Below, in pieces: positions 51,592 to 60,700 of a stretch of DNA of 64,000 bases. The DNA lies in the NCBI RefSeq assembly GCF_004764705.1, contig NZ_SHLX01000002.1, positions 186,001 to 250,000 on the forward strand. Direction: 5' to 3'. The notes beneath the pieces were generated by a model that saw only the letters and a program-made list of their open reading frames with translations, was not told where the DNA came from and ran no database searches. Each line of letters starts with the position of its first letter. Positions within the stretch are counted from its first letter, which is position 1. A program made the translations under genes and the position numbers. This DNA is from Paenibacillus cymbidii. GTDB taxonomy: Bacteria; Bacillota; Bacilli; Paenibacillales; NBRC-103111.

Positions 51592-52614
51592 TTCCTGGGG
51601 CGACAGACCGCAATATTTTTTGAACGCCTTGTTGAAATGGGAATAGTCCGCATACCCGACTTCGTAGGCGATTTCCGCCGCTTTGCGCAGCGGGTCCCGC
51701 AGCAGTTCCTTGGCAAGCTCCATACGTTTTCGGGTCACATATTGGATGAAGCCGACGCCCACCTCTTCCTTGAACAGCAAGCTCAGATGGGAAGCCGACA
51801 GGCCGGTGCGGGCCGCCGTCTCCGACAGCGACAGCGTTTCCTCGCGGAAATGCGCGTCGATGTGCTTCAGCACCAGACCAACGGCGCCCCGCTGTCCGAT
51901 ATTGCGGCTGCGGCCGATGCGTCGGGCCGTTTCCGCCATCGTTTCCTTCATCGCGGCAAACGCTTGCCCGTCATCCGCCTCCATCAGCTTGCGGGAGCTT
52001 TCGTCCGGCGCTTCCAGGCCTCTGCCGCCGAGCTCATGAAGAACTAGCGACGTCACGTTCATGTACATTTGCTTCGCTTGCCGCAAGGACACGCCTTCCT
52101 CGCGCAATTGCCGCTCCATGCGTTCCAGCATGTCCAGCAGCGGCCGCTCTTCCAGCAGCCACAACCGCTCGGCCAGACCTTCGGCCAGATCGCGGCAATA
52201 CGCGGTCAGACGGCTTTCGCGCTCCATCTCCCGCGCCGATTCGTCGAGCCGTTTCCTTGCGCCTTCCAGCACGGCAAAAACCTGCTCGGGTTCGATCGGC
52301 TTGAGGATGTAATCCTTGACTCCATACCGCAGCGCCTGCCGGGCGTACTCGAAATCGTCGTAACCGGACACGACAACAATCTCCCGCACCCCTTCGCGCG
52401 CGGACAAACGAGCGAGCAGCTCCAGTCCGTCCATCTTCGGCATCTTGATATCGATAAACAGCAGATCCGGCGCGAACCGTTCGACCTGTTCCAGCGCTTC
52501 GACGCCGTTTTTCGCTTCCGCCACCACCTCGAAGCCGCAATCCGCCTCCGCGATCAGTGCCCGCAAACTTATTTTGACCGCATATTCGTCGTCCACCAGC
52601 AAGACCTTGTTCAC
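51565..52614 (-). CDS. AraC-family response regulator, YesN type
   Basis: 349 residues from GTG 52614, which overlaps the kinase stop (GTGA) with GGGGGGAA upstream. Receiver: VDDEYAVKISLR, D in PDLLFIDIKMPKMDG and K in ILKPIEPEQ. AraC domain from about 245 (LSLSETAARTGLSASHLSLLF) to the end, with KAAEIAYEVGYADYSHFNKAFKKY in pieces. Order here is kinase first, regulator second, opposite to the two other pairs in the window. It probably activates the importer promoter just downstream. A 17-bp repeat of its 3' end lies beyond the stop codon. Confidence 0.87.
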   Translation of the reverse strand: MNKVLLVDDEYAVKISLRALIAEADCGFEVVAEAKNGVEALEQVERFAPDLLFIDIKMPKMDGLELLARLSAREGVREIVVVSGYDDFEYARQALRYGVKDYILKPIEPEQVFAVLEGARKRLDESAREMERESRLTAYCRDLAEGLAERLWLLEERPLLDMLERMERQLREEGVSLRQAKQMYMNVTSLVLHELGGRGLEAPDESSRKLMEADDGQAFAAMKETMAETARRIGRSRNIGQRGAVGLVLKHIDAHFREETLSLSETAARTGLSASHLSLLFKEEVGVGFIQYVTRKRMELAKELLRDPLRKAAEIAYEVGYADYSHFNKAFKKYCGLSPQEYKKRFGSF

Positions 52615-54419
52615 GTTTGTTCCCCCCTCGATGCCATAGGCAAACGAATTTCCACTGTCGTCCCGTTGCTGTCCGACCTGGCAACCCGCACCCCGTAATC
52701 GGCTCCGAAAGTAAGCCGGATGCGCTGGTGCACATTCCATATCCCGATTCCGCCGGAAGCCGCTTCCCCGGAAGCCCTTGCCGGCTCGATATCGATCTCG
52801 GTCCGGCCGAAGGCATCGTTGATTTTGCCCATGACGGCCGGATCCATTCCTCCGCCCCGATCGACGATCGAAACGACATAGTCGCTCTCTTTCTCGTTGC
52901 CCCGAATTGCGATGAAATCCGGGCTTTCCTTATGTCGATCGTAGCCGTGTATGAAAGCGTTCTCGACAATCGGCTGCAAAATCATGCCTACCGCAAGCGC
53001 GTGTTCCGCTTTGCTTTCGTCGACCTCCCAGATCAGCGTAAAATCGGGATTGCGTTCGGCGTGAATCGACAAATAGGTGCGAATGTGTTCCAGCTCTTGC
53101 CGCAGCGCGATCTGCCCCCCGGCGTGGTTGACGCTGTAGCGGAATATGCGCGCCAGCGCGGTCGCCATCCGGCTGATCGGCCAGGCCTTGGCGACAATCG
53201 CGTTGGAATTGATCACTTCCAGCGTGTTGTACAGGAAATGCGGATTGATTTGCGACTGCATCATGCGCAGCATCGATTCCTTCTGCTGCAGCTGCATTTC
53301 CTTCTCCCGCAGCTCGGCGCGATGCTCGACTTCAATCAGCCGCCGAAGCTCCGCCATCATCCGGTTGAAGCCTTGATTCAGGCTGTCGATCTCCACGTAG
53401 AGCGCGTTGCGTGGCGCCGCCACGTTCAAATCGCCAGACTCGGCCCGCTTCATCAGCCGCTGCAGCTTCAGCAGCGGACTGGTGACCGAAAGCGAGGCGC
53501 CGCCGCCGGCCAGCAGCGCAAGCGCGACCAGCAGCAGCATGAACAAGGCGGAAGCGTTGCGCAACCCGAGCAGATCGCCGCTCAGCTCGCGAATCGGCAC
53601 CTCGGAAACGACGTTCCAGCCGGTCAGCGCGGATCGGCTGAAATAGACGAGCTTCTTCCCGTCCTTGGCGTCTTGCAGGTAATAGCCGCCTTCGCCAATG
53701 AAGCGTGCGCGCGCTTCCGGCTCGAGAACCCGGCCGATCCGCCCGCGATCGGTATGAAAGATCACTTCCCCGTCGCTGCCGAAAATCCAAATATAGCCGC
53801 TTTGCCCAAGCTGCATATCGCCGAAAAACCGCGTCAGCTCGTCCAGGTAGATGTCGACGACGAGCACGCCCTGCGGTTCGATCAGCGTGCGGTCGGCAAT
53901 TCGCTGCGCGGCTGTTATCGTCGGCCTGCCGTTTACTTGGGTAACGTTCAGCACCTGAAACGAACGGTCGCTCGCCAGCTTGTCGACAATCGACGGATAC
54001 CGCCCGGCGGCGTCCAGCTCGCTTACGCTGCTGATCACGGGGCCAAGCGACGAAACCAGCGATAAGGAAGCCACTTCGCTGCGGAAGAACAGGACGTTCG
54101 GAAACACTTCCCGCTGCAGCTGTTGCCCGACGGAAAAAATGCCGTATTTGTCGCCGGGCTGCAGGTAGATGAACTGGTTCACGAGGGGATGCACCAGCAA
54201 AGGCGAGATGACGTTGGCCAGATCCTTGAAATACGTATCCAGCCGGTCCTGAATTTGCCCGACCAGCAGCTTGTCGTAATCGACGGCGATCCGTTCGATC
54301 GACCGGCTCGATCGTTGTTGCCAGTTAATGGATATCATCAGGAAGGGGATGCAAAAAAAGAGGCAAATGAACACGATCAGCTTCGTCTTCAGCGACAATT
54401 CCCGCATTTTGGCGACCAC
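52611..54419 (-). CDS. YesM-type sensor histidine kinase
   Basis: 602 residues, typical size. Transmembrane segments at about 12-32 and 285-308 flank a Cache-like sensor domain (WIFGSDGEVIFHTDRGRIGRV). HAMP SPLLKLQRLMKRAESGDL; kinase core QSQINPHFLYNT, LQPIVENAFIHG and DRGGGMDPA. The GTGA overlap at 52611-52614 couples it to the response regulator. It probably senses the same substrate as the importer at 48-51 kb. Confidence 0.87.
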   Translation of the reverse strand: MVAKMRELSLKTKLIVFICLFFCIPFLMISINWQQRSSRSIERIAVDYDKLLVGQIQDRLDTYFKDLANVISPLLVHPLVNQFIYLQPGDKYGIFSVGQQLQREVFPNVLFFRSEVASLSLVSSLGPVISSVSELDAAGRYPSIVDKLASDRSFQVLNVTQVNGRPTITAAQRIADRTLIEPQGVLVVDIYLDELTRFFGDMQLGQSGYIWIFGSDGEVIFHTDRGRIGRVLEPEARARFIGEGGYYLQDAKDGKKLVYFSRSALTGWNVVSEVPIRELSGDLLGLRNASALFMLLLVALALLAGGGASLSVTSPLLKLQRLMKRAESGDLNVAAPRNALYVEIDSLNQGFNRMMAELRRLIEVEHRAELREKEMQLQQKESMLRMMQSQINPHFLYNTLEVINSNAIVAKAWPISRMATALARIFRYSVNHAGGQIALRQELEHIRTYLSIHAERNPDFTLIWEVDESKAEHALAVGMILQPIVENAFIHGYDRHKESPDFIAIRGNEKESDYVVSIVDRGGGMDPAVMGKINDAFGRTEIDIEPARASGEAASGGIGIWNVHQRIRLTFGADYGVRVARSDSNGTTVEIRLPMASRGEQT

Positions 54420-54647
54420 CGAACCACTCCCGTCCGCACAGGCGTATTTCCGTTCAGTGTATCAGCAATTGGCGGTAAGCGGAACTCCCCCTCTATTGCG
54501 CGATATACCTCCTTGTCACGGCTTAGCCGGGATGAGCAGCCGCGTTCGAAGCGGCATTATGGTGCGCCCTGGCGGGGGCGCAGCATGGTAAAAGCCGTCT
54601 CGAGCCGCTGTGGGGTTCGTCGCTGCTAGCAAAGGCGCGGCTGTAAA

Positions 54648-54915
54648 GCTGATTTCAGCCTTATTTCGCCCGCTGCTCGCATAACCGCCGCTCTAAGGCT
54701 GATTTCAGCCTTATTTCGCCCGCTACTCGCATAATCGACGCTCTAAGGCTGATTTCAGCCTTATTTCGCCCGCTGCTCGCATAACCGCCGCTGCAAGGCT
54801 GATTTCAGCCTTATTTCGCCCGCTACTCGCATAATCGACGCTCTAAGGCTGATTTCAGCCTTATTTTGCCCGCTGCTCGCATAACCGCCGCTGCAAGGCT
54901 GATTTCAGCCTTATT
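54648..54915. repeat. 50-bp tandem array with a palindrome in every unit (family D)
   Basis: Six units begin at 54648, 54698, 54748, 54798, 54848 and 54898, exactly 50 bp apart, each starting with the palindrome GGCTGATTTCAGCC followed by TTATTT. The units alternate between two variants in the remaining bases (GCTGCTCGCATAACCGCC versus GCTACTCGCATAATCGAC), so the true repeat is 100 bp. The last unit breaks off at the minisatellite. Confidence 0.9.
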
Positions 54916-54927
54916 TCTCCCGCCGTG

Positions 54928-55451
54928 GAGCACTTGAGGCAATTGCGGCACTTGAGGCACTTGAGGCACTTGAGGCACTTGCGGCACTTGCGGCACTTGA
55001 GGCACTTGAGGCACTTGCGGTACTTGCGGTACTTGGGGTACTTGGAGCACTTGGGGCACTTGGGGCACTTGGGGCACTTGAGGCACTTGAGGCACTTGAG
55101 GCACTTGCGGCACTTGCGGCACTTGGGGCACTTGGGGCACTTGGGGCACTTGGGGCACTTGGGGCACTTGGGGCACTTGGGGCACTTGGGGCACTTGCGG
55201 CACTTGAGGCACTTGAGGCACTTGCGGTACTTGCGGTACTTGGGGTACTTGGAACACTTGGGGCACTTGGGACACTTGGGGTACTTGGAGCACTTGGGGC
55301 ACTTGGGGCACTTGGGGCACTTGGGGCACTTGGGGCACTTGGGGCACTTGGGGCACTTGGGGCACTTGGGGCACTTGGGGCACTTGGGGCACTTGGGGCA
55401 CTTGGGGCACTTGGGGCACTTGGGACACTTGGGGCACTTGGGGCACTTGGG
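54928..55451. repeat. 9-bp minisatellite, about 58 units
   Basis: Tandem units of the type CACTTGGGG (also GAGG, GCGG, GGGT, GGAG variants). Because the unit is 9 bp and free of stops, ORFs remain open on both strands (Pro-Gln-Val, Lys-Cys-Pro or Leu-Gly-His repeats), none with start signals. A variant block GCGGTAC-GCGGTAC-GGGGTAC recurs at 55017 and 55224, 207 bp or 23 units apart, showing that the array grew by block duplication. Confidence 0.9.
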
Positions 55452-55470
55452 GGGACGCGGAAGCCCTAAT

Positions 55471-55541
55471 AGCGCATGAAACATGCGCTGCAAGCCCGCG
55501 CCAGGGGCCGCGGATGCCCTATAGCGCATGTTTCATGCGCT
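55471..55541. repeat. pair of 19-bp palindromes 52 bp apart (family E)
   Basis: AGCGCATGAAACATGCGCT at 55471-55489 and AGCGCATGTTTCATGCGCT at 55523-55541, both within the same flanks (CCCTA..TGCAA). The loop is inverted (AAA versus TTT) while the flanks are direct, so one hairpin loop has flipped. Confidence 0.85.
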
Positions 55542-55547
55542 GCAACC

Positions 55548-55587
55548 CTTCCTGCCCCACCGTTCTCCCGAACGGCGGGGCAGGAAG
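55548..55587 (-). terminator. hairpin at the end of the PhyH gene
   Basis: CTTCCTGCCCC and GGGGCAGGAAG form an 11-bp stem around an inner CCGTTC/GAACGG stem, beginning five bases after the PhyH stop. No T run follows on the minus strand, so it may protect the transcript end rather than act as a classical terminator. Confidence 0.5.
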
Positions 55588-55591
55588 ATCA

Positions 55592-56521
55592 TTATACCGG
55601 CAGCAGCCGCTTCAGCCGCTCCTTCTCTGCGGCGGGGATCGCCGCGAAACGATCGGCCCAGTCGTGCACCGCCGCGCTCGGCGACGAGGTGAAGCGGAAA
55701 CCGCGCCGGTCGAACGCTACCGTGCCGGTCTCCTCGATGCCGGCGAAACCGAGCCGTTTCCGCGCTTCCAGCATCGACGCGTACAGTTCGAGATCGAGCC
55801 CGCCGTCCGCCGCAAACCGGCTCGTCCAGTTCGGATACGCCTGGCGGCACACCGCTTCCGTCATGTAGTGGATGTAAAAGATGCGCCGCTTCAGCGCCGA
55901 CAAATTCGCCCGCGAGCCGTGCGGCGTCGACACGCAATGGAACAGCACGTCGCCCGGCTCCATCAGCACCGGCACCGCGCCGTATTTTTCGAACAACTCT
56001 TCCTCCGACTTGCTCTTGTAATCGACGTGGCCGACCAGATGGTGGCCCGGAATCGCATACACGCAGCCGTTGTCCGTGCCGGAGTGGTCGAGGTAAATGT
56101 CAGTCGTAAAGTTGGGTCCCGGAAGCGAATCGAGCCGCTTCGGATCGCCGTACGGCGGATCCTGGTGCCAGGTGACCGCCGCCCCTTCGTACGGCACCTT
56201 CACGACGAGCGAATCGTTGAACGGCACGAAGCTGTCGCCGACCAGTTGGCCGATGTTCTCCAATATTTCCGGATGGGCCGTCGCCGCGAGAAAAATGTCG
56301 CCCCGGGTCCACATTTTCTCCGAGCGCCAATACACCTTGTTGCCGCGTGCGCCGGGCAAATACAGGTGATCGTGCCCCGGCTGTCCCTGCAGCTCCACGC
56401 CCTGCCGAATCACTTCGTCGACGGCATCGGACAGCAGCCGCAACTCCTCCCCCTTCACCACTCCCCGCATGACCAAAAATCCGTTCGCATAAAATGAATC
56501 GATCTGCTCCTGCGTCAGCAT
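55592..56521 (-). CDS. phytanoyl-CoA dioxygenase (PhyH) family protein
   Basis: 309-residue Fe(II)/2-oxoglutarate-dependent dioxygenase. The metal triad is H119-x-D121 in WHQDPPYG and H201 in VSTPHGSRANLS, and R204 two residues further probably binds 2-oxoglutarate. Full length for bacterial PhyH proteins. No signal peptide. Substrate unknown; bacterial members hydroxylate ectoine, phosphonates or other small molecules. It lies downstream of the AraC regulator on the same strand (143 bp gap), which probably controls it, and ends at a strong hairpin. Confidence 0.85.
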   Translation of the reverse strand: MLTQEQIDSFYANGFLVMRGVVKGEELRLLSDAVDEVIRQGVELQGQPGHDHLYLPGARGNKVYWRSEKMWTRGDIFLAATAHPEILENIGQLVGDSFVPFNDSLVVKVPYEGAAVTWHQDPPYGDPKRLDSLPGPNFTTDIYLDHSGTDNGCVYAIPGHHLVGHVDYKSKSEEELFEKYGAVPVLMEPGDVLFHCVSTPHGSRANLSALKRRIFYIHYMTEAVCRQAYPNWTSRFAADGGLDLELYASMLEARKRLGFAGIEETGTVAFDRRGFRFTSSPSAAVHDWADRFAAIPAAEKERLKRLLPV

Positions 56522-56664
56522 CGGCTATCTCCTCCGTCGTCGTCGTTCGGCAGCAGGCGCGCCTGCGCATCGCTGCCGATACTCCCATTATCCGCCGCAG
56601 CGCCGCACGCCGCCATGCAGGCAGCCGTCGAATCCATGCATAAATTTGACCTCATGCAGTTTCG

Positions 56665-57618
56665 TTACGGCATCGGATGCCCATACGTAAAATAGTGATT
56701 CGTCGCATACGGAACGTCGCGGTCGTTGCCGAGCACGATTTGGCGGAAGCGGGAGTCCGCACCGCGCTCGCGGTAGGCAGTGGCGGAGATGCCCTTGATC
56801 GCCTTGAACAGCCGGGAAAAATAGTGCTCGTTCGCAAACCCGAGCTCCGCGGCGATCTCCTTGACCGAAGCGGAGCGATACAACAACATGCGCGCCGCCT
56901 GCTCCATCCGCAGCCGGCCCAGATGACGGCTCGGCGGCTCGCCGAAATGACGGGTGAAGGCGCGGGCGAAATAGCCGTGCGACCAGCCGATCCGGTGCGC
57001 CAGCTCCTCCATCGACACCGGCTCGGCCAGGTGCCGCTCCATGTAATCGACGGCCATCCGCAACGGGTGCGGAATCTCCGCCTCCGGCTGCGGCGCGCCG
57101 ATGAGAGCCGCCGCTTCCCGCAGCTCCTCGAGCAGCGCGAACAGCAGCACGCTGCAGCGCAGTTTCCAGTTCGGACCCTGCGCGTCCGACAAATGCAGGA
57201 TATGCCGGAACATCGCCGGCACAGGCGAACGGGCATCCACCGGTATGAAAATATGCCCGTGCAGGAACGATTCGAACCAGCGTCGCCCTTCCTCGCGGGG
57301 AAAATAAAACACCGCAAACAGATGGCGAACCGGCTGCTCCGGATCGAACAAACACTGGTGCAGTTCCCCCGGACGCGTGATCGTCATGCACGGACGGTCC
57401 AGCGCATACGTGTCGCCGGAGGCGGTGTAGGTCGTGGCCGAGCCGCCCGGGAAAAACACAAGCTCGTACGCATCCAGCGTTCTTGGCCCTACCTTGGCGC
57501 CGGCAACCATCGTAAAATCGCCGGTCAACGTCAGCTCCGGCATCCACGGATCGGGGCAAACGGCTTCGCCTTGAACGGACGGCTGGCGCGCTCGTTCAGC
57601 CTCGGGGTCGACAGACAT
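56665..57618 (-). CDS. AraC-family transcriptional regulator with cupin-type sensor
   Basis: 317 residues. The N-terminal 160 form a cupin-like ligand-binding domain (VFFPGGSATTYTASGDTYALD, then LHQCLFDPEQPVRHLFAVFYF in pieces), the C-terminal 100 two helix-turn-helices (SMEELAHRIGWSHGYFARAFTRHFG and VKEIAAELGFANEHYFSRLFKAIKG in pieces). ATG 57618 follows GGAGG by eight bases; the frame is open far upstream but without a start. It is divergent from the hybrid kinase gene, with only 114 bp between the starts, so both promoters lie there. It probably regulates the PhyH gene. Confidence 0.86.
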   Translation of the reverse strand: MSVDPEAERARQPSVQGEAVCPDPWMPELTLTGDFTMVAGAKVGPRTLDAYELVFFPGGSATTYTASGDTYALDRPCMTITRPGELHQCLFDPEQPVRHLFAVFYFPREEGRRWFESFLHGHIFIPVDARSPVPAMFRHILHLSDAQGPNWKLRCSVLLFALLEELREAAALIGAPQPEAEIPHPLRMAVDYMERHLAEPVSMEELAHRIGWSHGYFARAFTRHFGEPPSRHLGRLRMEQAARMLLYRSASVKEIAAELGFANEHYFSRLFKAIKGISATAYRERGADSRFRQIVLGNDRDVPYATNHYFTYGHPMP

Positions 57619-57732
57619 GAGAGCAGCCTCCTCATGCACGTTTTTGACTTCATTGTAACGGGCATGGGAACGAAGTACAACCGTACATGCGAAGCAAGAG
57701 GAAACCCGCCTGCTTTTGTCGAAATGTAGAGT

Positions 57733-60700
57733 ATGATGACGAAAAGAAAAATTTGGCTGGCGGCGGTCCTGTTTTTGACCGTTCTGACCGGCTTTCGATT
57801 GTTGTGGCTGCATTTTCACTCCGATGCCCGATACCCCGCCGCGGTTCAAGGTATACTCGATTTGCGCGGCTGGGAAGGGCTCGCTGCCCACTCCTTGCCG
57901 CTTGGCGGCGAGTGGGAGTTTTACCCCGGCACCTTCCTGTACGGGGATGAAGCCGGCAATACCGCTGCCGCTCCCGGCTCGCTTGCGCCTGCGCAGCGGA
58001 TTCGGATGTCCGGCGACTGGGCATTCGAAGACCGGCCGTTCGGCCATGCCAAATACGGCTTCGGCACGTACCGGCTGCGTATTCTGGTCGATCCCGGAGC
58101 GGGTCGGTCGTTTGGCATCCATATCCCGAGCAGCAAAAGCTCGTCCGAAGTATACGTCAACGGGAGGCTTCTCGGTCATTCGGGCCATCCGGCGGCCAGC
58201 AAGGAGGACTATTCGCCGCGCGATCTTCCTTACACCGTCTATTTCCTCCTGGACAACGAAGGCGAAATCGACCTTGTGATCCAGGCGGCCAATTTCGACG
58301 ATTTCCGCAGCGGCGGCGTCAATCGGGCGGCCCAATTCGGCCTGGAAAATGTGCTGATCGGCGACATGAACGCTTCCCGCAATATGGTCTGGCTCGCTTG
58401 CGTCGCCTATGCGATGCACGTGCTGTACGGCTTCATTCTGTATCTGGCGGGGGGCCGGGACAAGCGGCTGATCTACTTCTCCCTGATGATCCTGTGCGTC
58501 ATTCTGGGGACACTGCTGGACGGAGAGCGGTTATTGTACGAATGGATTCCGTTTACATTGGGATGGGGTCTGAAAATCATTTACATCGGCTTGCTGGCCG
58601 GCGGCTATAGTCTGCACCAGCTGATCAAAGACATGCTGCCGCTCCGGCTGAAACGCCGCGCAACGCTCGCGTTCGAGCTGGCGTGCGCCGCCGCGGCGCT
58701 TTCCGCCGCGCTGCTTCCGGTGGCCGCGATTCAGACGCTGGCGCCGGTTTATTTGGCGCTGACGTTGGTGCCTTGCCTGTTGACGCCGGTCGTCATGTAC
58801 CGGGCCACCTCCCGAATCGACGCCGACAATATTTTCCTGCTGCTGGCCGCGATTGCGGCGATCAACAGCCTGATCTGGCTTTTTGCGATCAATGTGTTCG
58901 GTATCCGGATGCTTTCCTATCCGTTCGATCTGATCGTGGCGATGATGTGCTTTTCCGCCTATTGGTTCAAACGTTATTTCCGCATGGCGGACGATTCGCG
59001 CAAGCTGGCGGAAGCGCTGCGGGAAGCGGACAAGCGCAAGGACGAGTTTCTGTCGACGGTGGCGCATGAGCTGCACAATCCGCTGCACGGCATCATCAAT
59101 ATTTCGCAATCGGTTTCGGAGCGGGAACAAGTCCGGCTGGATGCCCCCAGCGCAAACGATTTGCGGCTGCTGGTCAAGGTCGGCCGCAGCATGTCCTACA
59201 TGCTGAACGACCTGCTGGATATGGCCAGGCTGAAGGAGAACCGGATTCGCCTGAGCCTGGCCGGCATTTCCATACACGGCGTTGCCGCAAGCGTCATCGA
59301 CATGCTGCGCTTCATGACCGAAGGCAAGCCGATTCACTTGAGCAATCGGGTGCCGCTTCACTTCCCTCCCGTCCTCGCCGACGAAACGAGGCTGCATCAA
59401 GTGTTGTTCAACCTGCTGCACAACGCGGTGAAATATTCGCATGCCGGCGAAGTGTCGGTGCAGGCGGACATCGAAGGAGAATGGGCGATCGTTTCGGTGG
59501 CGGATACGGGCATCGGCATGGACGAGGAACTGGTGAACCGCGTGTTCGAGCCGTACGAGCAGGCGGTGGACGCCGGGCTGAGCGGCGGCTTCGGACTGGG
59601 GCTGCACATCTGCAAGCAGTTGGTGGACATGCACGGGGGGACGCTGACGGTTCGCTCGCAGCCGGACGTCGGGTCCGTATTTACGTTTACGCTCCGGCTG
59701 TTCGCAGGCGGAACGATCGAACCGCCCGTTGCCTCGCAAGCCGCCGCAGCCGAAGAGCCGTCCGGAAAAGACGGTGCTGCCCGCACCGACAGCCGCACCG
59801 CCGATCCGGGACCCGCGCATCCGCAGCCGCATCGCGCTTCGCCCGATCGGATGCGTTTGCTTGCGGTCGATGACGATCCGGTCAACCTGAATGTGTTGCG
59901 AACGATTTTTGCCGGGGAGCCGTATGAGGTGGTTACCGCGATCAGCGGCCCGGAGGCGCTGGTGTTGCTGGACGCAGACCGGTGGGATTTGATTCTGTCC
60001 GACGTCATTATGCCGGGCATGTCCGGCCTGGAGCTGACGGCGCGCATTCGCGAACGGTTCTCCGTCGCGGAGCTGCCGGTTTTGCTGCTCACGGCGCGCA
60101 ACAGAGATGCGGATATCGAAGCGGGCTTCGCTTCCGGCGCCAACGATTACGTTACCAAACCGGTCAACGCAACGGAGCTGAAAGTCCGGGTTCGCGCCTT
60201 GACGCATTTGAAGACGACGGTAAACGAGCGGCTGCGGATGGAAGCGGCGCTGCTGCAGGCGCAAGTCAAACCTCACTTCATGATCAATACGTTTACGGCG
60301 CTGTCTGCGCTCAGCCGCATCGATATGGACAAGATGGACAATCTCGTTCAGGAGCTGACCCATTATTATCGTCTGGGCATCGACTTTCAGAATGCGGACC
60401 AGGCGGTGCCGATCGAACGCGAGCTGAGGCTGATTCGCTCCTACCTGTTCATCCAAAAGGAGCGGTTCGCGGACAGACTGCAGGTCGTATGGGAAGTGGA
60501 CGACAATTTGAGCTTGCTGATCCCTCCGCTGACCATCCAGCCGCTGGTGGAAAATGCGATTACGCACGGGATCCTGAAGCGGAGCGCGGGCGGGGAAGTG
60601 CGCATTCGTATCGCCGATCTCGGGCATGCCGCCGAAATCACCGTCTCCGACAACGGAGTCGGCATTGAAGAAGCGGTCGTCTGTCGCTTGTTGGAAAGAC

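Larger units (their letters stand above)
54420..55591. other. 1.17-kb repeat-filled intergenic region
   Basis: No gene is supported here. The region holds, in order, a 50-bp tandem array with a palindrome in each unit (54648-54915), a 9-bp minisatellite (54928-55451), two 19-bp palindromes 52 bp apart (55471-55541) and a strong hairpin next to the PhyH stop codon (55548-55587). 54420-54647 should hold the kinase promoter; nothing clear is seen. Confidence 0.6.

Noticed and set aside
54648-54915. Possible CRISPR array (regular repeats of a palindromic unit)
   Set aside because: The whole 50-bp unit is conserved, including the would-be spacers, which alternate between two types. No cas genes are in the window.
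54823-55529. ORFs of Pro-Gln-Val, Lys-Cys-Pro and Leu-Gly-His repeats
   Set aside because: They arise because the 9-bp minisatellite contains no stop in any frame. No ribosome site precedes any of them.
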